Shown: positions 22,981-31,893, numbered from the stretch's first letter. The stretch is DNA of 44,122 bases from Prevotella sp. (GCA_022771625.1 JALFCW010000020.1:1-44122), one strand, 5' to 3'. A program made the numbers and translations. The notes: a model not told the origin generated them from the letters alone.

Positions 22981-24078
22981 ATGAGATATATTTTTCACGA
23001 ATTACGGACTGTTTTTAAGGATGAGGGAGTACTTATCTTCTTCATCCTCGTGCCATTGGTCTATCCATTGTTATATTCTTGGATATACAACAATGAGACG
23101 GTGAGGGATGTGCCCGTGGTAGTTGTGGATGAAAGTCATTCGACCTTGAGCCGCACTCTGGCAAGGAAGATGGATGCCTCGCCCGATGTCAGTGTCATCG
23201 GTTATGCCGACAATATCGACGATGCCCGCGAGGCAATGGCAAAGCAGGAAGCCTTCGGTATCATATATATCCCATCGGATTTCGACCATAGGTTGAATCG
23301 TCGCCAACAAGCCACGGTGAGTGTGTATTGCGATATGAGTCTGCTATTGGCATATAAGGCCATCTATATCACGGCAATGTCAGTGACGAGCGACATGAAC
23401 GCCGACGTGCAGATGAAGTCGAAGGGCGAACCCTTTGCCGAGGTTTCCATATTCAATCCCGCCCAGGGCTATGGCACGTTTATCCTTCCCGCCGTACTCA
23501 TGCTGATTATCCAGCAGACCCTTGCCCTTGGCATAGGAATGATTACCGGCACCCAGCGCGAGCGCAACGGGCAACATCGCCTATGGACACCGCTCTCTCC
23601 CTCCGACACCTTCCTCAAAGTGGTCTTGGGCAAGTCGGTGGTATATTTCATGATATATGCCGTTGTCTCGGCCTATCTCACCTGCGTCGTGCCCCTTCTC
23701 TTCAGTTTTGTTCAGATAGCCCGTCCGTGGGATATGGTGCAGTTGCTTGTGCCTTTCATCATTGCCTGCATATTCTTCGCGATGACAGTGACGAGTGTGG
23801 TGAGATGCCGTGAAAATGTTATCCTTGTCGTTGTGTTCGCCTCCGTGCCCCTGATGTTCATCTCCGGACTGTCGTGGCCCCAACCCAATATCTCTTGGTG
23901 GTGGCAGTCGGTGTCGTGGCTTTTCCCCTCCACCTTCGGCATTCAGGGATTTGTGCGTCTCAGCGAGATGGGTGCCACCGCCCGCGAGATAATGCCCAAT
24001 ATCGTGGCGTTATGGGTTCAGGCACTGTTCTATTTCATCACCACCTGCATTATCTACGGCAGAACTCCGAACAAGTGA
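22981..24078 (+). CDS. ABC-2 type transporter permease, second of a pair
   Basis: 365 residues, the same architecture as the preceding permease but clearly divergent. The N-terminal helix (LIFFILVPLVYPLLYSWIY) leads to a periplasmic domain with VPVVVVDESHSTLSRTLARK and FGIIYIPSDFDHRL. A C-terminal bundle follows with QGYGTFILPAVLMLIIQQTL and FPSTFGIQGFVRLSEMG. The two subunits probably heterodimerise. The 3' end overlaps the convergent SpoU gene by 29 bp (24050-24078), so no separate terminator exists on this strand. Confidence 0.87.
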   Translation: MRYIFHELRTVFKDEGVLIFFILVPLVYPLLYSWIYNNETVRDVPVVVVDESHSTLSRTLARKMDASPDVSVIGYADNIDDAREAMAKQEAFGIIYIPSDFDHRLNRRQQATVSVYCDMSLLLAYKAIYITAMSVTSDMNADVQMKSKGEPFAEVSIFNPAQGYGTFILPAVLMLIIQQTLALGIGMITGTQRERNGQHRLWTPLSPSDTFLKVVLGKSVVYFMIYAVVSAYLTCVVPLLFSFVQIARPWDMVQLLVPFIIACIFFAMTVTSVVRCRENVILVVVFASVPLMFISGLSWPQPNISWWWQSVSWLFPSTFGIQGFVRLSEMGATAREIMPNIVALWVQALFYFITTCIIYGRTPNK

Positions 24079-24793
24079 TGGCAGTGGCAACAGCCACATT
24101 GAGGCTTTCGGCGCTCTCCCCCTGTCTGAATCTCGGTATGAGTATGGGGTGCGTCACCATCTTCCTCACCTCCTCGCTGATACCGTTTCCCTCGTTGCCC
24201 ATGATGATTATCCCTCGCCGTGTGAGTTCCGTCTGATATATGTCCTTGCCGTCGAGCAGCGTTCCGTATATTGGCATCTCCCCATTTATCGACGAGAGTA
24301 GGGGAGGGAGTTGTGAATACGTCACTCTCACCCTTCCCAGACTGCCCATTGTAGCCTGCACCACCTTCGGGTTATATGCGTCGGCAGTGTCGGGCGAGCA
24401 GATTATCGAGTCGATGCCAAACCAGTCGGCTATCCTTATTATCGTGCCGAGGTTGCCAGGGTCTTGCACCCCGTCGAGCATGATGGTGAGCCTGTCCTTG
24501 TCCACCTTCACCTCATCCTCGTTGTTCATCTCGAACACAGCAACCACCTGTTGCGGATGTTGCAGAAAACTCAGTCTTCGCAGTTCGTCGTCATCCACAG
24601 TATGCCTTCTCACTTCCGCGCCCAATTTTCCGTCGCCGTTCCATTCCTCAGTGGCAAACACGGTGTGCAGTCTGAATCTCGACATCAGGTCGCCCACCAC
24701 CTTCGGTCCTTCCGCCACAAACAAGCCTTCACGCTTGCGGTTTTTCTTCATCTCAAGCGAATGAACCCATTTTATAGTGTTTTTTCCAATCAT
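24050..24793 (-). CDS. TrmH/SpoU family RNA 2'-O-methyltransferase
   Basis: 247 residues. It has an N-terminal substrate-binding domain (KREGLFVAEGPKVVGDLM) and a SPOUT catalytic domain. The three SPOUT motifs are visible: LDGVQDPGNLGTIIRIADWFG (motif 1, with conserved Asn and Arg), IIMGNEGNGISEEV (motif 2, NEGxG), and PRFRQGESAESLNVAVATAI (motif 3, SLNVAVA). It uses SAM to methylate rRNA or tRNA; the exact target is not clear. The start is MIGKNTIKWVHSLEMKK at 24793, 40 bp downstream of a good minus-strand promoter; earlier in-frame codons overlap that promoter. The 3' end overlaps the permease gene. Confidence 0.92.
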   Translation of the reverse strand: MIGKNTIKWVHSLEMKKNRKREGLFVAEGPKVVGDLMSRFRLHTVFATEEWNGDGKLGAEVRRHTVDDDELRRLSFLQHPQQVVAVFEMNNEDEVKVDKDRLTIMLDGVQDPGNLGTIIRIADWFGIDSIICSPDTADAYNPKVVQATMGSLGRVRVTYSQLPPLLSSINGEMPIYGTLLDGKDIYQTELTRRGIIIMGNEGNGISEEVRKMVTHPILIPRFRQGESAESLNVAVATAITCSEFCRR

Positions 24794-24824
24794 TTTTCGT
24801 AAAAATATATAATTAGTTCGCAAT

Positions 24825-24863
24825 TTTGCCACAAAGTTACAAATAAAGTTTTAACTTTGCAAA
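24825..24863. promoter_or_regulatory. Overlapping divergent promoters (SpoU gene and TamL-like gene)
   Basis: Minus strand: TTTG (24860-24863), 20 bp, TAACTTTG (24832-24839), directed at the SpoU gene. Plus strand: TAACTTTG (24852-24859), directed at the TamL-like gene, with TTTG at 24825-24828 (spacing 23). The plus -7 box lies between the two minus-strand boxes and adjoins the minus -33 box, and the plus -33 candidate lies just beyond the minus -7 box, so the two promoters are interleaved and probably compete. Confidence 0.65.
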
Positions 24864-24876
24864 CGAAATTGGAATA

Positions 24877-27099
24877 ATGTGCATTAAAAGATACATATAT
24901 ATGATATTGGCGGGTATATTGCTCGCCTCCTGTTCGGGTACGAAATTCGTTTCCGACGGGGATAATCTGCTCAATAAGGTAGATGTGAAAAAGGACGAGG
25001 GATATCCCGATGTCAACATTGCTAAATACAAGTCCTATGTGAGTCAGAGAGGAAACCAGCGTTGGTTTTCTGCCATCAAGGTGCCTCTCGGCATCTACTC
25101 GCTTGCAGGTCGCGACACCACCAAATGGCTCAACCGCACCCTCCAGTCGATGGGCGAGCCCCCAGTCATCTTCGACACGCTCAAGGCGCGCCAGTCGTGC
25201 AACGACCTCGCCGCCCTGCTCCGCAATGAGGGCTATCTTTCGGGCACTGTGGATATGTATCTCACCCGCAAGCACCATAAGGTGGTGAATGCCACCTACG
25301 TGCTCCATCCCGGTGTGGCATATACCGTCAGTTCGGTGGATTATGAGATCCACGACGCTGCCATTGACAGTGTTCTGCGCAAGGGTCGCCTCCTCGGCAC
25401 CGGCACGCTCAGGCCCGGTGGGCGTTTCGACGTGTCCAATCTCGACGGTGAGCGCAAGCGCATCACCGAATATCTTGTCAATCGTGGATACTATCGCTTC
25501 AACAAGGACTTTATCACCTTCCGTGCCGACACCGTTGCGGGAGTGCCCAAGGTCAATCTCACCCTTGTGCTCCATCCCTATCCCATCAGCAGGGACAGTG
25601 TCGGGGCTCATCCTGTGTATATCGTGAGGAATGTGAATTATCTGAGCGGCGACCCCGACGACGGGCGGATACCTCTGCGTGCGTCGGTATTGCGCAACAA
25701 CACTTTCGTCACCATCGGACAACCCTATTCCGCTAAGGACCTTCAGACGACATACAACCGTTTTGGGCGACTCCAGGCAGTGAAATACACCAACATCTCC
25801 TTTGCAGAGGATGAAGCGTCGAAGGCTCTCGACTGCAATATCCAACTCACCGTCAACAAGCCACACTCCATCAGTTTCCAACCCGAAGGCACTAACACCG
25901 CCGGCGACTTGGGAGCTGCGGCATCGCTCACCTATCAGCACCGCAACGTCTTCAAGGGCAGCGAGTTGCTCAGTCTCGAACTGCGTGGCGCCTACGAGAA
26001 TATCAAGGGACTTGAGGGCTATAGCAATGAGGATTTCCTCGAATATAGTGTCGAGGCCAAACTGCAGTTCCCGCGCTTCATCGCCCCGTTCATCGCCATG
26101 CCTTTTATCAAGAGCACCCAGTCCTCTTCCGAGCTGTCGCTGATGTACGACCTTCAGAACCGTCCCGAATATCATCGTCGTGTGCTCTCGCTGGCGTGGA
26201 AGTATAAGTGGAACTACACCAACCACCACGATCGCTATTGGATAGACCTGCTCGACCTCAACTACGTCTTCATGCCCTGGATATCCGACACCTTCCGCCA
26301 CGACTATCTCGAAGATGACACCAATCGCAATGCCATCCTCCGCTACAACTACGAGAACCTCTTCATCATGAAGTTCGGACTGGGATGGGCATATAACAAC
26401 GGCACCCATGCCATCAAGATGGCATTCGAGACAGCAGGCAATCTTCTCAACCTCTTTGCCAACTCGTTTAGCGTGGGACAGAAGGAAGACGGATACACCA
26501 AGATATTTGACATCGCCTACGCGCAATACGTCAAGGCCGACATGGAATATACCAAGTATATCCGTTTCGACTATGACAACCAACTCGTCTTCCATGCCGG
26601 TTTGGGCATTGCCTATCCCTACGGCAACAGCACCATCCTGCCCTTCGAGAAGAGATATTTCTCGGGAGGAGCCAACAGTGTGCGAGGCTGGTCGGTGAGA
26701 GGACTCGGTCCCGGACGCTTTGCAGGCAAAGACGGTAAGATCGACTTCATCAACCAGACTGGCGACATGAAACTCGACCTCAACCTCGAATACAGGGCAC
26801 AACTGTTTTGGAAATTCACCGGAGCCTTGTTTGTCGATGCGGGCAACATCTGGACATTGCGCAACTATGCCGACCAGCCAGGCGGACAGTTTCGCTTCTC
26901 CAATATCCTCAAGGAGATGGCGGTGGCCTATGGATTGGGTCTTCGTCTCAACTTCGACTTCTTCATCCTTCGTTTCGATTTCGGTATGAAGGCAGTCAAT
27001 CCCGCCTATAAGGACCAGGGTTCCACCCACTATCCCATCATCCACCCCCGACTCAGTCGCGACCTCACCTTCCATTTTGCCGTCGGTCTGCCCTTCTAA
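24877..27099 (+). CDS. TamL-like BamA/TamA-family outer membrane lipoprotein
   Basis: A 740-residue Omp85-family protein. It is exported as a lipoprotein (signal to GILLASC-SGT) rather than with a plain signal peptide, the feature that marks the Bacteroidetes TamL variant. POTRA-like segments occupy about residues 40-360: DLAALLRNEGYLSGTVDMYL, RITEYLVNRGYYRFNKDFI and NRFGRLQAVKYTNISF. The C-terminal half is a 16-stranded barrel, with the lid-loop region FEKRYFSGGANSVRGWSVR carrying the VRGW signature and the ending HFAVGLPF with a terminal Phe. TamA-type proteins act with TamB in outer-membrane assembly and phospholipid transport; a TamB-like gene lies at 38058. It is divergent from the SpoU gene. 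Confidence 0.88.
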   Translation: MCIKRYIYMILAGILLASCSGTKFVSDGDNLLNKVDVKKDEGYPDVNIAKYKSYVSQRGNQRWFSAIKVPLGIYSLAGRDTTKWLNRTLQSMGEPPVIFDTLKARQSCNDLAALLRNEGYLSGTVDMYLTRKHHKVVNATYVLHPGVAYTVSSVDYEIHDAAIDSVLRKGRLLGTGTLRPGGRFDVSNLDGERKRITEYLVNRGYYRFNKDFITFRADTVAGVPKVNLTLVLHPYPISRDSVGAHPVYIVRNVNYLSGDPDDGRIPLRASVLRNNTFVTIGQPYSAKDLQTTYNRFGRLQAVKYTNISFAEDEASKALDCNIQLTVNKPHSISFQPEGTNTAGDLGAAASLTYQHRNVFKGSELLSLELRGAYENIKGLEGYSNEDFLEYSVEAKLQFPRFIAPFIAMPFIKSTQSSSELSLMYDLQNRPEYHRRVLSLAWKYKWNYTNHHDRYWIDLLDLNYVFMPWISDTFRHDYLEDDTNRNAILRYNYENLFIMKFGLGWAYNNGTHAIKMAFETAGNLLNLFANSFSVGQKEDGYTKIFDIAYAQYVKADMEYTKYIRFDYDNQLVFHAGLGIAYPYGNSTILPFEKRYFSGGANSVRGWSVRGLGPGRFAGKDGKIDFINQTGDMKLDLNLEYRAQLFWKFTGALFVDAGNIWTLRNYADQPGGQFRFSNILKEMAVAYGLGLRLNFDFFILRFDFGMKAVNPAYKDQGSTHYPIIHPRLSRDLTFHFAVGLPF

Positions 27100-27171
27100 G
27101 GGTCTAAGGGTGTTCATAATTGTTAAACTCTATTTAATAACGACAAACCTTTGCAAACGTATTGCAATTAA

Positions 27172-27203
27172 TTTGGTAATAAGCGAATTTTTTGCTACTT
27201 TTG
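27172..27203 (+). promoter_or_regulatory. Promoter of the MBL-fold gene
   Basis: TTTG (27172-27175), 20 bp, TACTTTTG (27196-27203). It rules out the extended frame starting at 27192 and supports the ATG at 27222. Confidence 0.75.
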
Positions 27204-27221
27204 CACCAAATAAAACAAGAA

Positions 27222-28025
27222 ATGCTAAAATTTATATCTTTTGGTAGTGGTAGTAGTGGTAATAGCTACTACCTTTTTACCGACACCGACGGACTGTTGA
27301 TTGATGCCGGAGTGGGAATACGCGCTATGAAGAAGTATTTCCGCGACTATGGCATCAATATGTCCATGGTGCACAACATACTTATCACCCACGACCATGC
27401 CGACCACGTAAAATGTGTTGGCAGCATAAGTCACGATTTCAACATCCCCGTATATACCACTGCAGATGTCCACAAGGGCATCGAGCGCAATTATTGCGTT
27501 CAGCGCAAGGTGAGTGCCGACCTCAAGCGCGCGGTTAAGAAGGGCGAAACTTATGAGGTGGGCGAGTTTAAGGTCACTCCCTTCGGAGTGCCCCACGACA
27601 GTGCCGACAATGTGGGCTACGAGATAGAATGTCAAGGCGTGACCTTCTGTATCGCCACTGATGTAGGGTATATTACCGACGAGATAAAACCACATATCTC
27701 CAATGCTGACTATCTTGTGATACAAGCCAACTACGACGAAGAAATGCTAGAGAGTGGTCCTTATCCCATACATCTTAAGTTAAGGATCTCTGGCTCCAAA
27801 GGTCACTTGAGCAACAAGGCTTGCGGTATAGCCCTTGCCGAGAACATGACAGAGCGTCTCAAGCATGTGTGGCTCTGCCATCTGAGTGAGGAAAACAATC
27901 ATCCCGAGCTCGCCCGCAAAACCATTGAGACCATCCTTCGTGGGTATGGCATCATCGTGGGCAAGGACTTAGACCTCGAAGTCTTGAAGCGCAAGACACC
28001 CACGGGATTGTTTGAGTTATATTGA
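27222..28025 (+). CDS. MBL-fold metallo-hydrolase (YycJ/WalJ-like)
   Basis: 267 residues, a beta-lactamase-fold hydrolase. The start region LKFISFGSGSSGNSYYL and the zinc motif ITHDHADHVKCV (HxHxDH) are characteristic of the YycJ/WalJ branch. Further metal ligands occur at FGVPHDSADNVGY and CIATDVGYI, and the late His in VWLCHLSEENNHPELA. The C terminus lacks beta-CASP motifs, so RNase J activity is unlikely; nuclease activity on DNA or RNA is suggested for some homologues. The stop codon (TGA, 28023-28025) is the first element of an ATTGAAAG microrepeat, beyond which repeat copy C begins. Confidence 0.88.
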   Translation: MLKFISFGSGSSGNSYYLFTDTDGLLIDAGVGIRAMKKYFRDYGINMSMVHNILITHDHADHVKCVGSISHDFNIPVYTTADVHKGIERNYCVQRKVSADLKRAVKKGETYEVGEFKVTPFGVPHDSADNVGYEIECQGVTFCIATDVGYITDEIKPHISNADYLVIQANYDEEMLESGPYPIHLKLRISGSKGHLSNKACGIALAENMTERLKHVWLCHLSEENNHPELARKTIETILRGYGIIVGKDLDLEVLKRKTPTGLFELY

Positions 28026-28052
28026 AAGATTGACAGATTGAAAGATTGAAGC
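28021..28052 (+). repeat. Microrepeat array (ATTGAAAG type) at the MBL gene stop codon
   Basis: ATATTGAAAGATTGACAG and ATTGAAAGATTGAAG: imperfect 8-bp ATTGAAAG/ATTGACAG units. The TGA stop codon of the gene is part of the first unit. Copy C of the large repeat follows immediately. Confidence 0.8.
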
Positions 28053-28054
28053 CA

Positions 28055-28356
28055 AGCCGTGTCTTTCCGTGCCAAAAAATAATCTGTGTAAATCTGTGAT
28101 AATCTGTGGACAAAAAGAAGTCAGACCACAGATGGTTTTTTCAGACCACAGATTAACACAGATTGGCACAGATTAAGAGCCAAAGGCTCTGATTAGGAAG
28201 ATTATTGATTATTGATTAATGATTTATGATTTAATCTGTGATAATCACAATATCTTTAGATATAAAAAAATCTGTGTAAATCTGTGATAATCTGTGGACA
28301 AAAAAACTCAGTGGAAAAAGAACAATGCAAATCCGCGGATTTCTGTGGACAAAAAA
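28055..28356 (+). repeat. Dispersed modular repeat, copy C
   Basis: It contains the end of the core module ('gccaagccgtgtctttccgtgcc'), one 'atctgtgtaaatctgtgataatctgtggac' end, then the 'accacagattaacacagatt' module with the AGAGCC-aaa-GGCTCT hairpin, then a second full end module with ATATCT-tt-AGATAT. Two stretches are nearly identical to copy A (about 65 bp near 28135-28195 and about 80 bp near 28233-28313). It lacks the CTATAC and CTTGC hairpins. The repeat runs up to the helicase start at 28365 and would form its 5' leader. Confidence 0.88.
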
Positions 28357-28364
28357 AGAAGCTT

Positions 28365-29693
28365 ATGATAGACATTGATAAAGTATTGACGAGATTAGGC
28401 ATCACCGATCTCAATGAGATGCAGCAGAAGACAACTGCCGCCATCCTCGGCACCGACAACGACGTAGTAGTCCTGTCGCCCACAGGTTCAGGCAAGACCC
28501 TTGCCTATCTCCTGCCCGTGTCCCACGGTATAGACACCGCCTCCTGCGATGTGCAAGTGCTCGTGATAGTGCCCGGCAGGGAACTCGCCCTGCAGTCCGA
28601 CACCGTCCTCCGCGACATGTCATGCGGAGTGAGGTCAGTGAGCTGCTACGGCGGACGCCCCGCCATGGATGAGCACAAGGTAATCCGCAAGGTGCAGCCC
28701 CATGTCGTCTTCGGCACACCCGGCCGTCTCAACGACCATCTCGACAAGCGCAACATCAACCCATATAATATAAGGTGTGTCGTAATCGACGAATTCGACA
28801 AATGCCTTCAGATGGGTTTCCACGACGAGATGTCGCGCCTGCTTAAGAAACTCCCCGGACTGCGCCGCCGCATCCTTCTCTCAGCCACCGATGCCGACGA
28901 GATACCCTCGTTTGTCCATCTCAATGAGGCAGTGCGTATCGATTGCCTCGACGCCCGTGAGCAAGTGCCCCACCGCGTCACCATCCATGAGGTGCGCAGC
29001 GAGATAAAAGACAAGCTCGCCGCCCTCTCCATTCTCCTTCGCTCCTTTGAGGGAGGCAGTGCCGTGGTGTTCCTCAACTATCGCGACAGTGTGGAGCGCA
29101 CCGCCGACCACCTGCGCCGCGAAGGCTTTGCCGTGAGCCATTTCCATGGCGGCATGCCACAGGAAGAGCGCGAGGCGTCACTCTATCGCTTCAGCAATGG
29201 TTCGTCGAATGTCTTCGTGTGCACCGACCTTGCCTCTCGCGGACTCGACATCCCCGACATCGACAACATCGTCCACTACCATCTGCCCCAGGGCGAGGAT
29301 GGATATGTGCATAGGGTAGGGCGTACAGCCCGTTGGGAATCCACAGGCCGCACCTTCTTCGTGCTCGGTCCCGAGGAGCATATCCCCGATTTTGTCGAGG
29401 GCGACGTGAGCGTCTATGCCCTTCCGTCTCCCGATCTCCTTCCTCCTCCCGCTCCCGCCAAGATGCTCACGCTCTATATCGGCAAGGGCAAGAAAGACAA
29501 GTTGAGCAAGGGCGACATCGTCGGTTTTCTGTGCAAGAAAGGAGGTCTCACCTCCGCCGACATCGGGCGCATCGACGTCAAGGAGCGCTACTGCTATGTG
29601 GCAGTACTTGCCGACAAAGCCTCGCGTGTGCTCGCCAACACCGCGGGCGAGAAGATCAAAGGCGTTAAGACCGTGGTAGAAATAGTGAAATAA
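28365..29693 (+). CDS. DEAD-box family RNA helicase, DbpA-like
   Basis: 442 residues. Helicase motifs are the Q motif region (LNEMQQKTTAAIL), motif I SPTGSGKT, motif Ia VPGRELALQ, motif II as DEFD instead of DEAD (VIDEFDKCLQMGF), motif III SAT, motif IV VVFLNYRD, motif V TDLASRGLDIPD, and motif VI HRVGRTAR. A C-terminal DbpA-type RNA-binding domain (about 365-442) opens KMLTLYIGKGKKDKLSKGDI and includes GGLTSADIGRIDVKERYCYV. DbpA homologues act on 23S rRNA during 50S assembly. The start is the ATG at 28365 (MIDIDKVL); the frame is open back to 28284, but those codons are repeat. No consensus promoter was seen between the repeat and the start. Confidence 0.92.
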   Translation: MIDIDKVLTRLGITDLNEMQQKTTAAILGTDNDVVVLSPTGSGKTLAYLLPVSHGIDTASCDVQVLVIVPGRELALQSDTVLRDMSCGVRSVSCYGGRPAMDEHKVIRKVQPHVVFGTPGRLNDHLDKRNINPYNIRCVVIDEFDKCLQMGFHDEMSRLLKKLPGLRRRILLSATDADEIPSFVHLNEAVRIDCLDAREQVPHRVTIHEVRSEIKDKLAALSILLRSFEGGSAVVFLNYRDSVERTADHLRREGFAVSHFHGGMPQEEREASLYRFSNGSSNVFVCTDLASRGLDIPDIDNIVHYHLPQGEDGYVHRVGRTARWESTGRTFFVLGPEEHIPDFVEGDVSVYALPSPDLLPPPAPAKMLTLYIGKGKKDKLSKGDIVGFLCKKGGLTSADIGRIDVKERYCYVAVLADKASRVLANTAGEKIKGVKTVVEIVK

Positions 29694-29777
29694 AAACGTA
29701 TTTATATGCAAAATTGCCAACTTTATGTATCAAATAGACAATAAATTGCCTTTTTTGATGACATTTTTGCTCAAAAG

Positions 29778-29809
29778 TTTGCATATTTAGATAAAAAAGT
29801 GTAACTTCG
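29778..29809 (+). promoter_or_regulatory. Promoter of the serC-serA operon
   Basis: TTTG (29778-29781), 20 bp, TAACTTCG (29802-29809), one mismatch from TAnnTTTG. It lies 86 bp before serC in the 201-bp gap 29694-29894; the leader also contains TAGGGGG (about 29834), and nothing else notable was seen. Confidence 0.6.
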
Positions 29810-29894
29810 CAGCGCTTTTCTGTAAAATAACTATAGGGGGCGCATAAAAGAATATAGAAATATTAAATAAATCATTTAAAAAGGACAATCAAAA

Positions 29895-30962
29895 ATGAAG
29901 AAGTACAACTTTAATGCAGGTCCGTCAATGCTTCCACGCGAAGTGATTGAAAACACCGCAAAGCAGTGTCTGGACTTCCAGGATTCAGGTCTCTCACTGA
30001 TGGAGATTAGTCATCGTGCCAAGAATTTCCAGCCCGTCGTAGATGAGGCAGAGGCTCTCGTTAAGGAGCTCCTCCAGGTGCCCGAGGGTTATTCGGTATT
30101 ATTCCTCGGCGGTGGTGCCTCGCTTGAATTCTGTATGGTACCCTATAACTTCCTCATCAAGAAAGCCGCTTATCTCAATACCGGTGTGTGGGCAAAGAAG
30201 GCGATGAAGGAGGCAAAGCTCTTTGGCGAGGTGGTAGAGGTGGCATCATCAGCCGATGCCAACTACACATTCATTCCCAAGGGATGGACATGCCCCGATG
30301 ATGTTGACTATCTGCACATCACCACCAACAACACCATCTACGGTACTGAAATCCGCAAGGATCTTGATGTCAACGTGCCCATCATTGCCGACATGTCGTC
30401 CGACATTATGAGTCGTCCCGTTGACGTGAGCAAGTACGACTGCATCTATGGTGGTGCTCAGAAGAACCTCTCTATGGCAGGAGTCACCTTCGTCATCGTC
30501 AAGAACGACGCCCTGGGCAAGGCTCCCCGCGAGATTCCCACCATGCTCGACTATCGCACCCACGTTGAGAAGGGTTCAATGTTCAACACACCTCCCGTTG
30601 TCCCCATCTACTGTATGCTCGAGAATCTCCGTTGGATTAAGAAGAACGGCGGTGTAGAGGCAATGGCAAAGCGTGCTCAGGAGCGTGCCGACATCGTTTA
30701 TGGTGAAATCGACCGCAACAAGCTCTTCCGCGGCACAGTAGAGGCAGAAGACCGTTCGCTGATGAACATCTGCTTCGTGATGAACGACGAGTACAAGGAT
30801 CTTGAGAAGCCCTTCCTCGACTTCGCCACCGAGCGTGGCATGGTAGGTATCAAGGGTCACCGCAGCGTAGGTGGTTTCCGTGCCAGCTGCTATAATGCCC
30901 AGACCATCGAAGGCGTCAATGCCCTCGTAGCATGCATGAAGGAGTTCGAGAGTAAGAATTAA
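29895..30962 (+). CDS. serC: Phosphoserine aminotransferase SerC
   Basis: A PLP-dependent class V aminotransferase, 355 residues, converting 3-phosphohydroxypyruvate and glutamate to phosphoserine (and acting in PLP synthesis in some bacteria). [26 protein letters not shown] and [16 protein letters not shown] are the SerC signatures. The PLP lysine is in [19 protein letters not shown]. The C-terminal [19 protein letters not shown] carries the phosphate-binding His/Arg. It starts a serine-biosynthesis operon: serA follows after 8 bp. Confidence 0.97.
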   Translation: MKKYNFNAGPSMLPREVIENTAKQCLDFQDSGLSLMEISHRAKNFQPVVDEAEALVKELLQVPEGYSVLFLGGGASLEFCMVPYNFLIKKAAYLNTGVWAKKAMKEAKLFGEVVEVASSADANYTFIPKGWTCPDDVDYLHITTNNTIYGTEIRKDLDVNVPIIADMSSDIMSRPVDVSKYDCIYGGAQKNLSMAGVTFVIVKNDALGKAPREIPTMLDYRTHVEKGSMFNTPPVVPIYCMLENLRWIKKNGGVEAMAKRAQERADIVYGEIDRNKLFRGTVEAEDRSLMNICFVMNDEYKDLEKPFLDFATERGMVGIKGHRSVGGFRASCYNAQTIEGVNALVACMKEFESKN

Positions 30963-30970
30963 TAAATAAT

Positions 30971-31885
30971 ATGAAAGTATTAGTAGCAACAGAGAAGCCA
31001 TTCGCAGCAGCAGCTGTCGAGGGCATAAAGGCAGAGATCGAGGGAGCAGGCAACACCCTCGCCCTGCTTGAGAAATATACAGAGAAGCAGCAGCTTCTCG
31101 ACGCAGTGAAGGATGCCGACGCACTCATCATCCGTTCCGACAAGGTAGATGCCGAAGTGCTCGACGCCGCCAAGCAGTTGAAGATAGTTGTTCGCGCCGG
31201 TGCCGGATATGACAACATCGACCTCGCCGCAGCCACAGCCCACGACGTAGTGGCAGAGAACACTCCCGGACAGAACGCCAATGCCGTGGCAGAGCTCGTT
31301 TTCGGTCTGCTCGTCTTCGCCGTACGTAATTTCTACAATGGCAAGGCAGGCACAGAGCTCAAGGGCAAGAAACTCGGTATTCTCGCCTTCGGAAATGTAG
31401 GTCGCAACGTAGCCCGTATCGCCGCCGGATTCGGTATGGAGGTATATGCCTACGACGCCTTCTGCCCCAAGGAAGCCATCGAGGCAGCCGGAGTGAAGGC
31501 AGTAGATTCACAGGACGACCTGTTCAAGACCTGCGATGTCGTGTCGCTTCACATCCCCGCCACCCCCGAGACCAAGCAGAGCATCAACTATGCCACAGTA
31601 GGTCAGATGAAGAAGGGTGGTATTCTTGTCAACACCGCCCGCAAGGAGGTTATCAACGAGCCCGAGCTCATCAAGCTCCTCGCTGAGCGCACCGACCTCA
31701 AGTTCATCACCGACATCAAGCCCGATGCCGATGCTGATTTCGCACAGTTTGAGGGACGTTATTTCAGCACCCCCAAGAAGATGGGCGCCCAGACCGCCGA
31801 GGCCAACACCAATGCCGGTATCGCCGCCGCCCGTCAGATCAACGCCTTCTTCAAGGACGGATGCACAAAGTTTAAAGTCAATTAG
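30971..31885 (+). CDS. serA: D-3-phosphoglycerate dehydrogenase SerA (short, no ACT; Lys in place of His)
   Basis: 304 residues, a D-2-hydroxyacid dehydrogenase. It oxidises 3-phosphoglycerate in the first serine-biosynthesis step, consistent with serC just upstream. The NAD-binding fold has LGILAFGNVGRNVARIA and YAYDAFCP, and the substrate region is VVRAGAGYDNIDL and NTARKEVINE. The usual catalytic PHLGAxT segment reads PKKMGAQTAEA, so the active-site His is replaced by Lys. This matches the ACT-less subtype described from Entamoeba histolytica and related Bacteroides enzymes. No ACT domain is present, so serine feedback by the classical route is not expected. The TAG stop lies in a GAAATTAGG microrepeat. 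Confidence 0.93.
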   Translation: MKVLVATEKPFAAAAVEGIKAEIEGAGNTLALLEKYTEKQQLLDAVKDADALIIRSDKVDAEVLDAAKQLKIVVRAGAGYDNIDLAAATAHDVVAENTPGQNANAVAELVFGLLVFAVRNFYNGKAGTELKGKKLGILAFGNVGRNVARIAAGFGMEVYAYDAFCPKEAIEAAGVKAVDSQDDLFKTCDVVSLHIPATPETKQSINYATVGQMKKGGILVNTARKEVINEPELIKLLAERTDLKFITDIKPDADADFAQFEGRYFSTPKKMGAQTAEANTNAGIAAARQINAFFKDGCTKFKVN

Positions 31886-31893
31886 AAATTAGG
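31881..31893 (+). repeat. Short GAAATTAGG microrepeat spacer
   Basis: AATTAGAAATTAGG begins with the serA TAG stop and fills the 8-bp gap up to the next ATG at 31894. It is the shortest member of the GAATTAGG class here. Confidence 0.6.

Noticed and set aside
24790..27117. A 775-codon open frame on the minus strand, opposite the TamL-like gene
   Set aside because: It is a mirror frame caused by codon bias of the real gene. It has no family motif, its composition is odd (rich in Val, Gly, Glu, His), and the plus-strand frame shows a clear lipobox, POTRA segments and VRGW motif.
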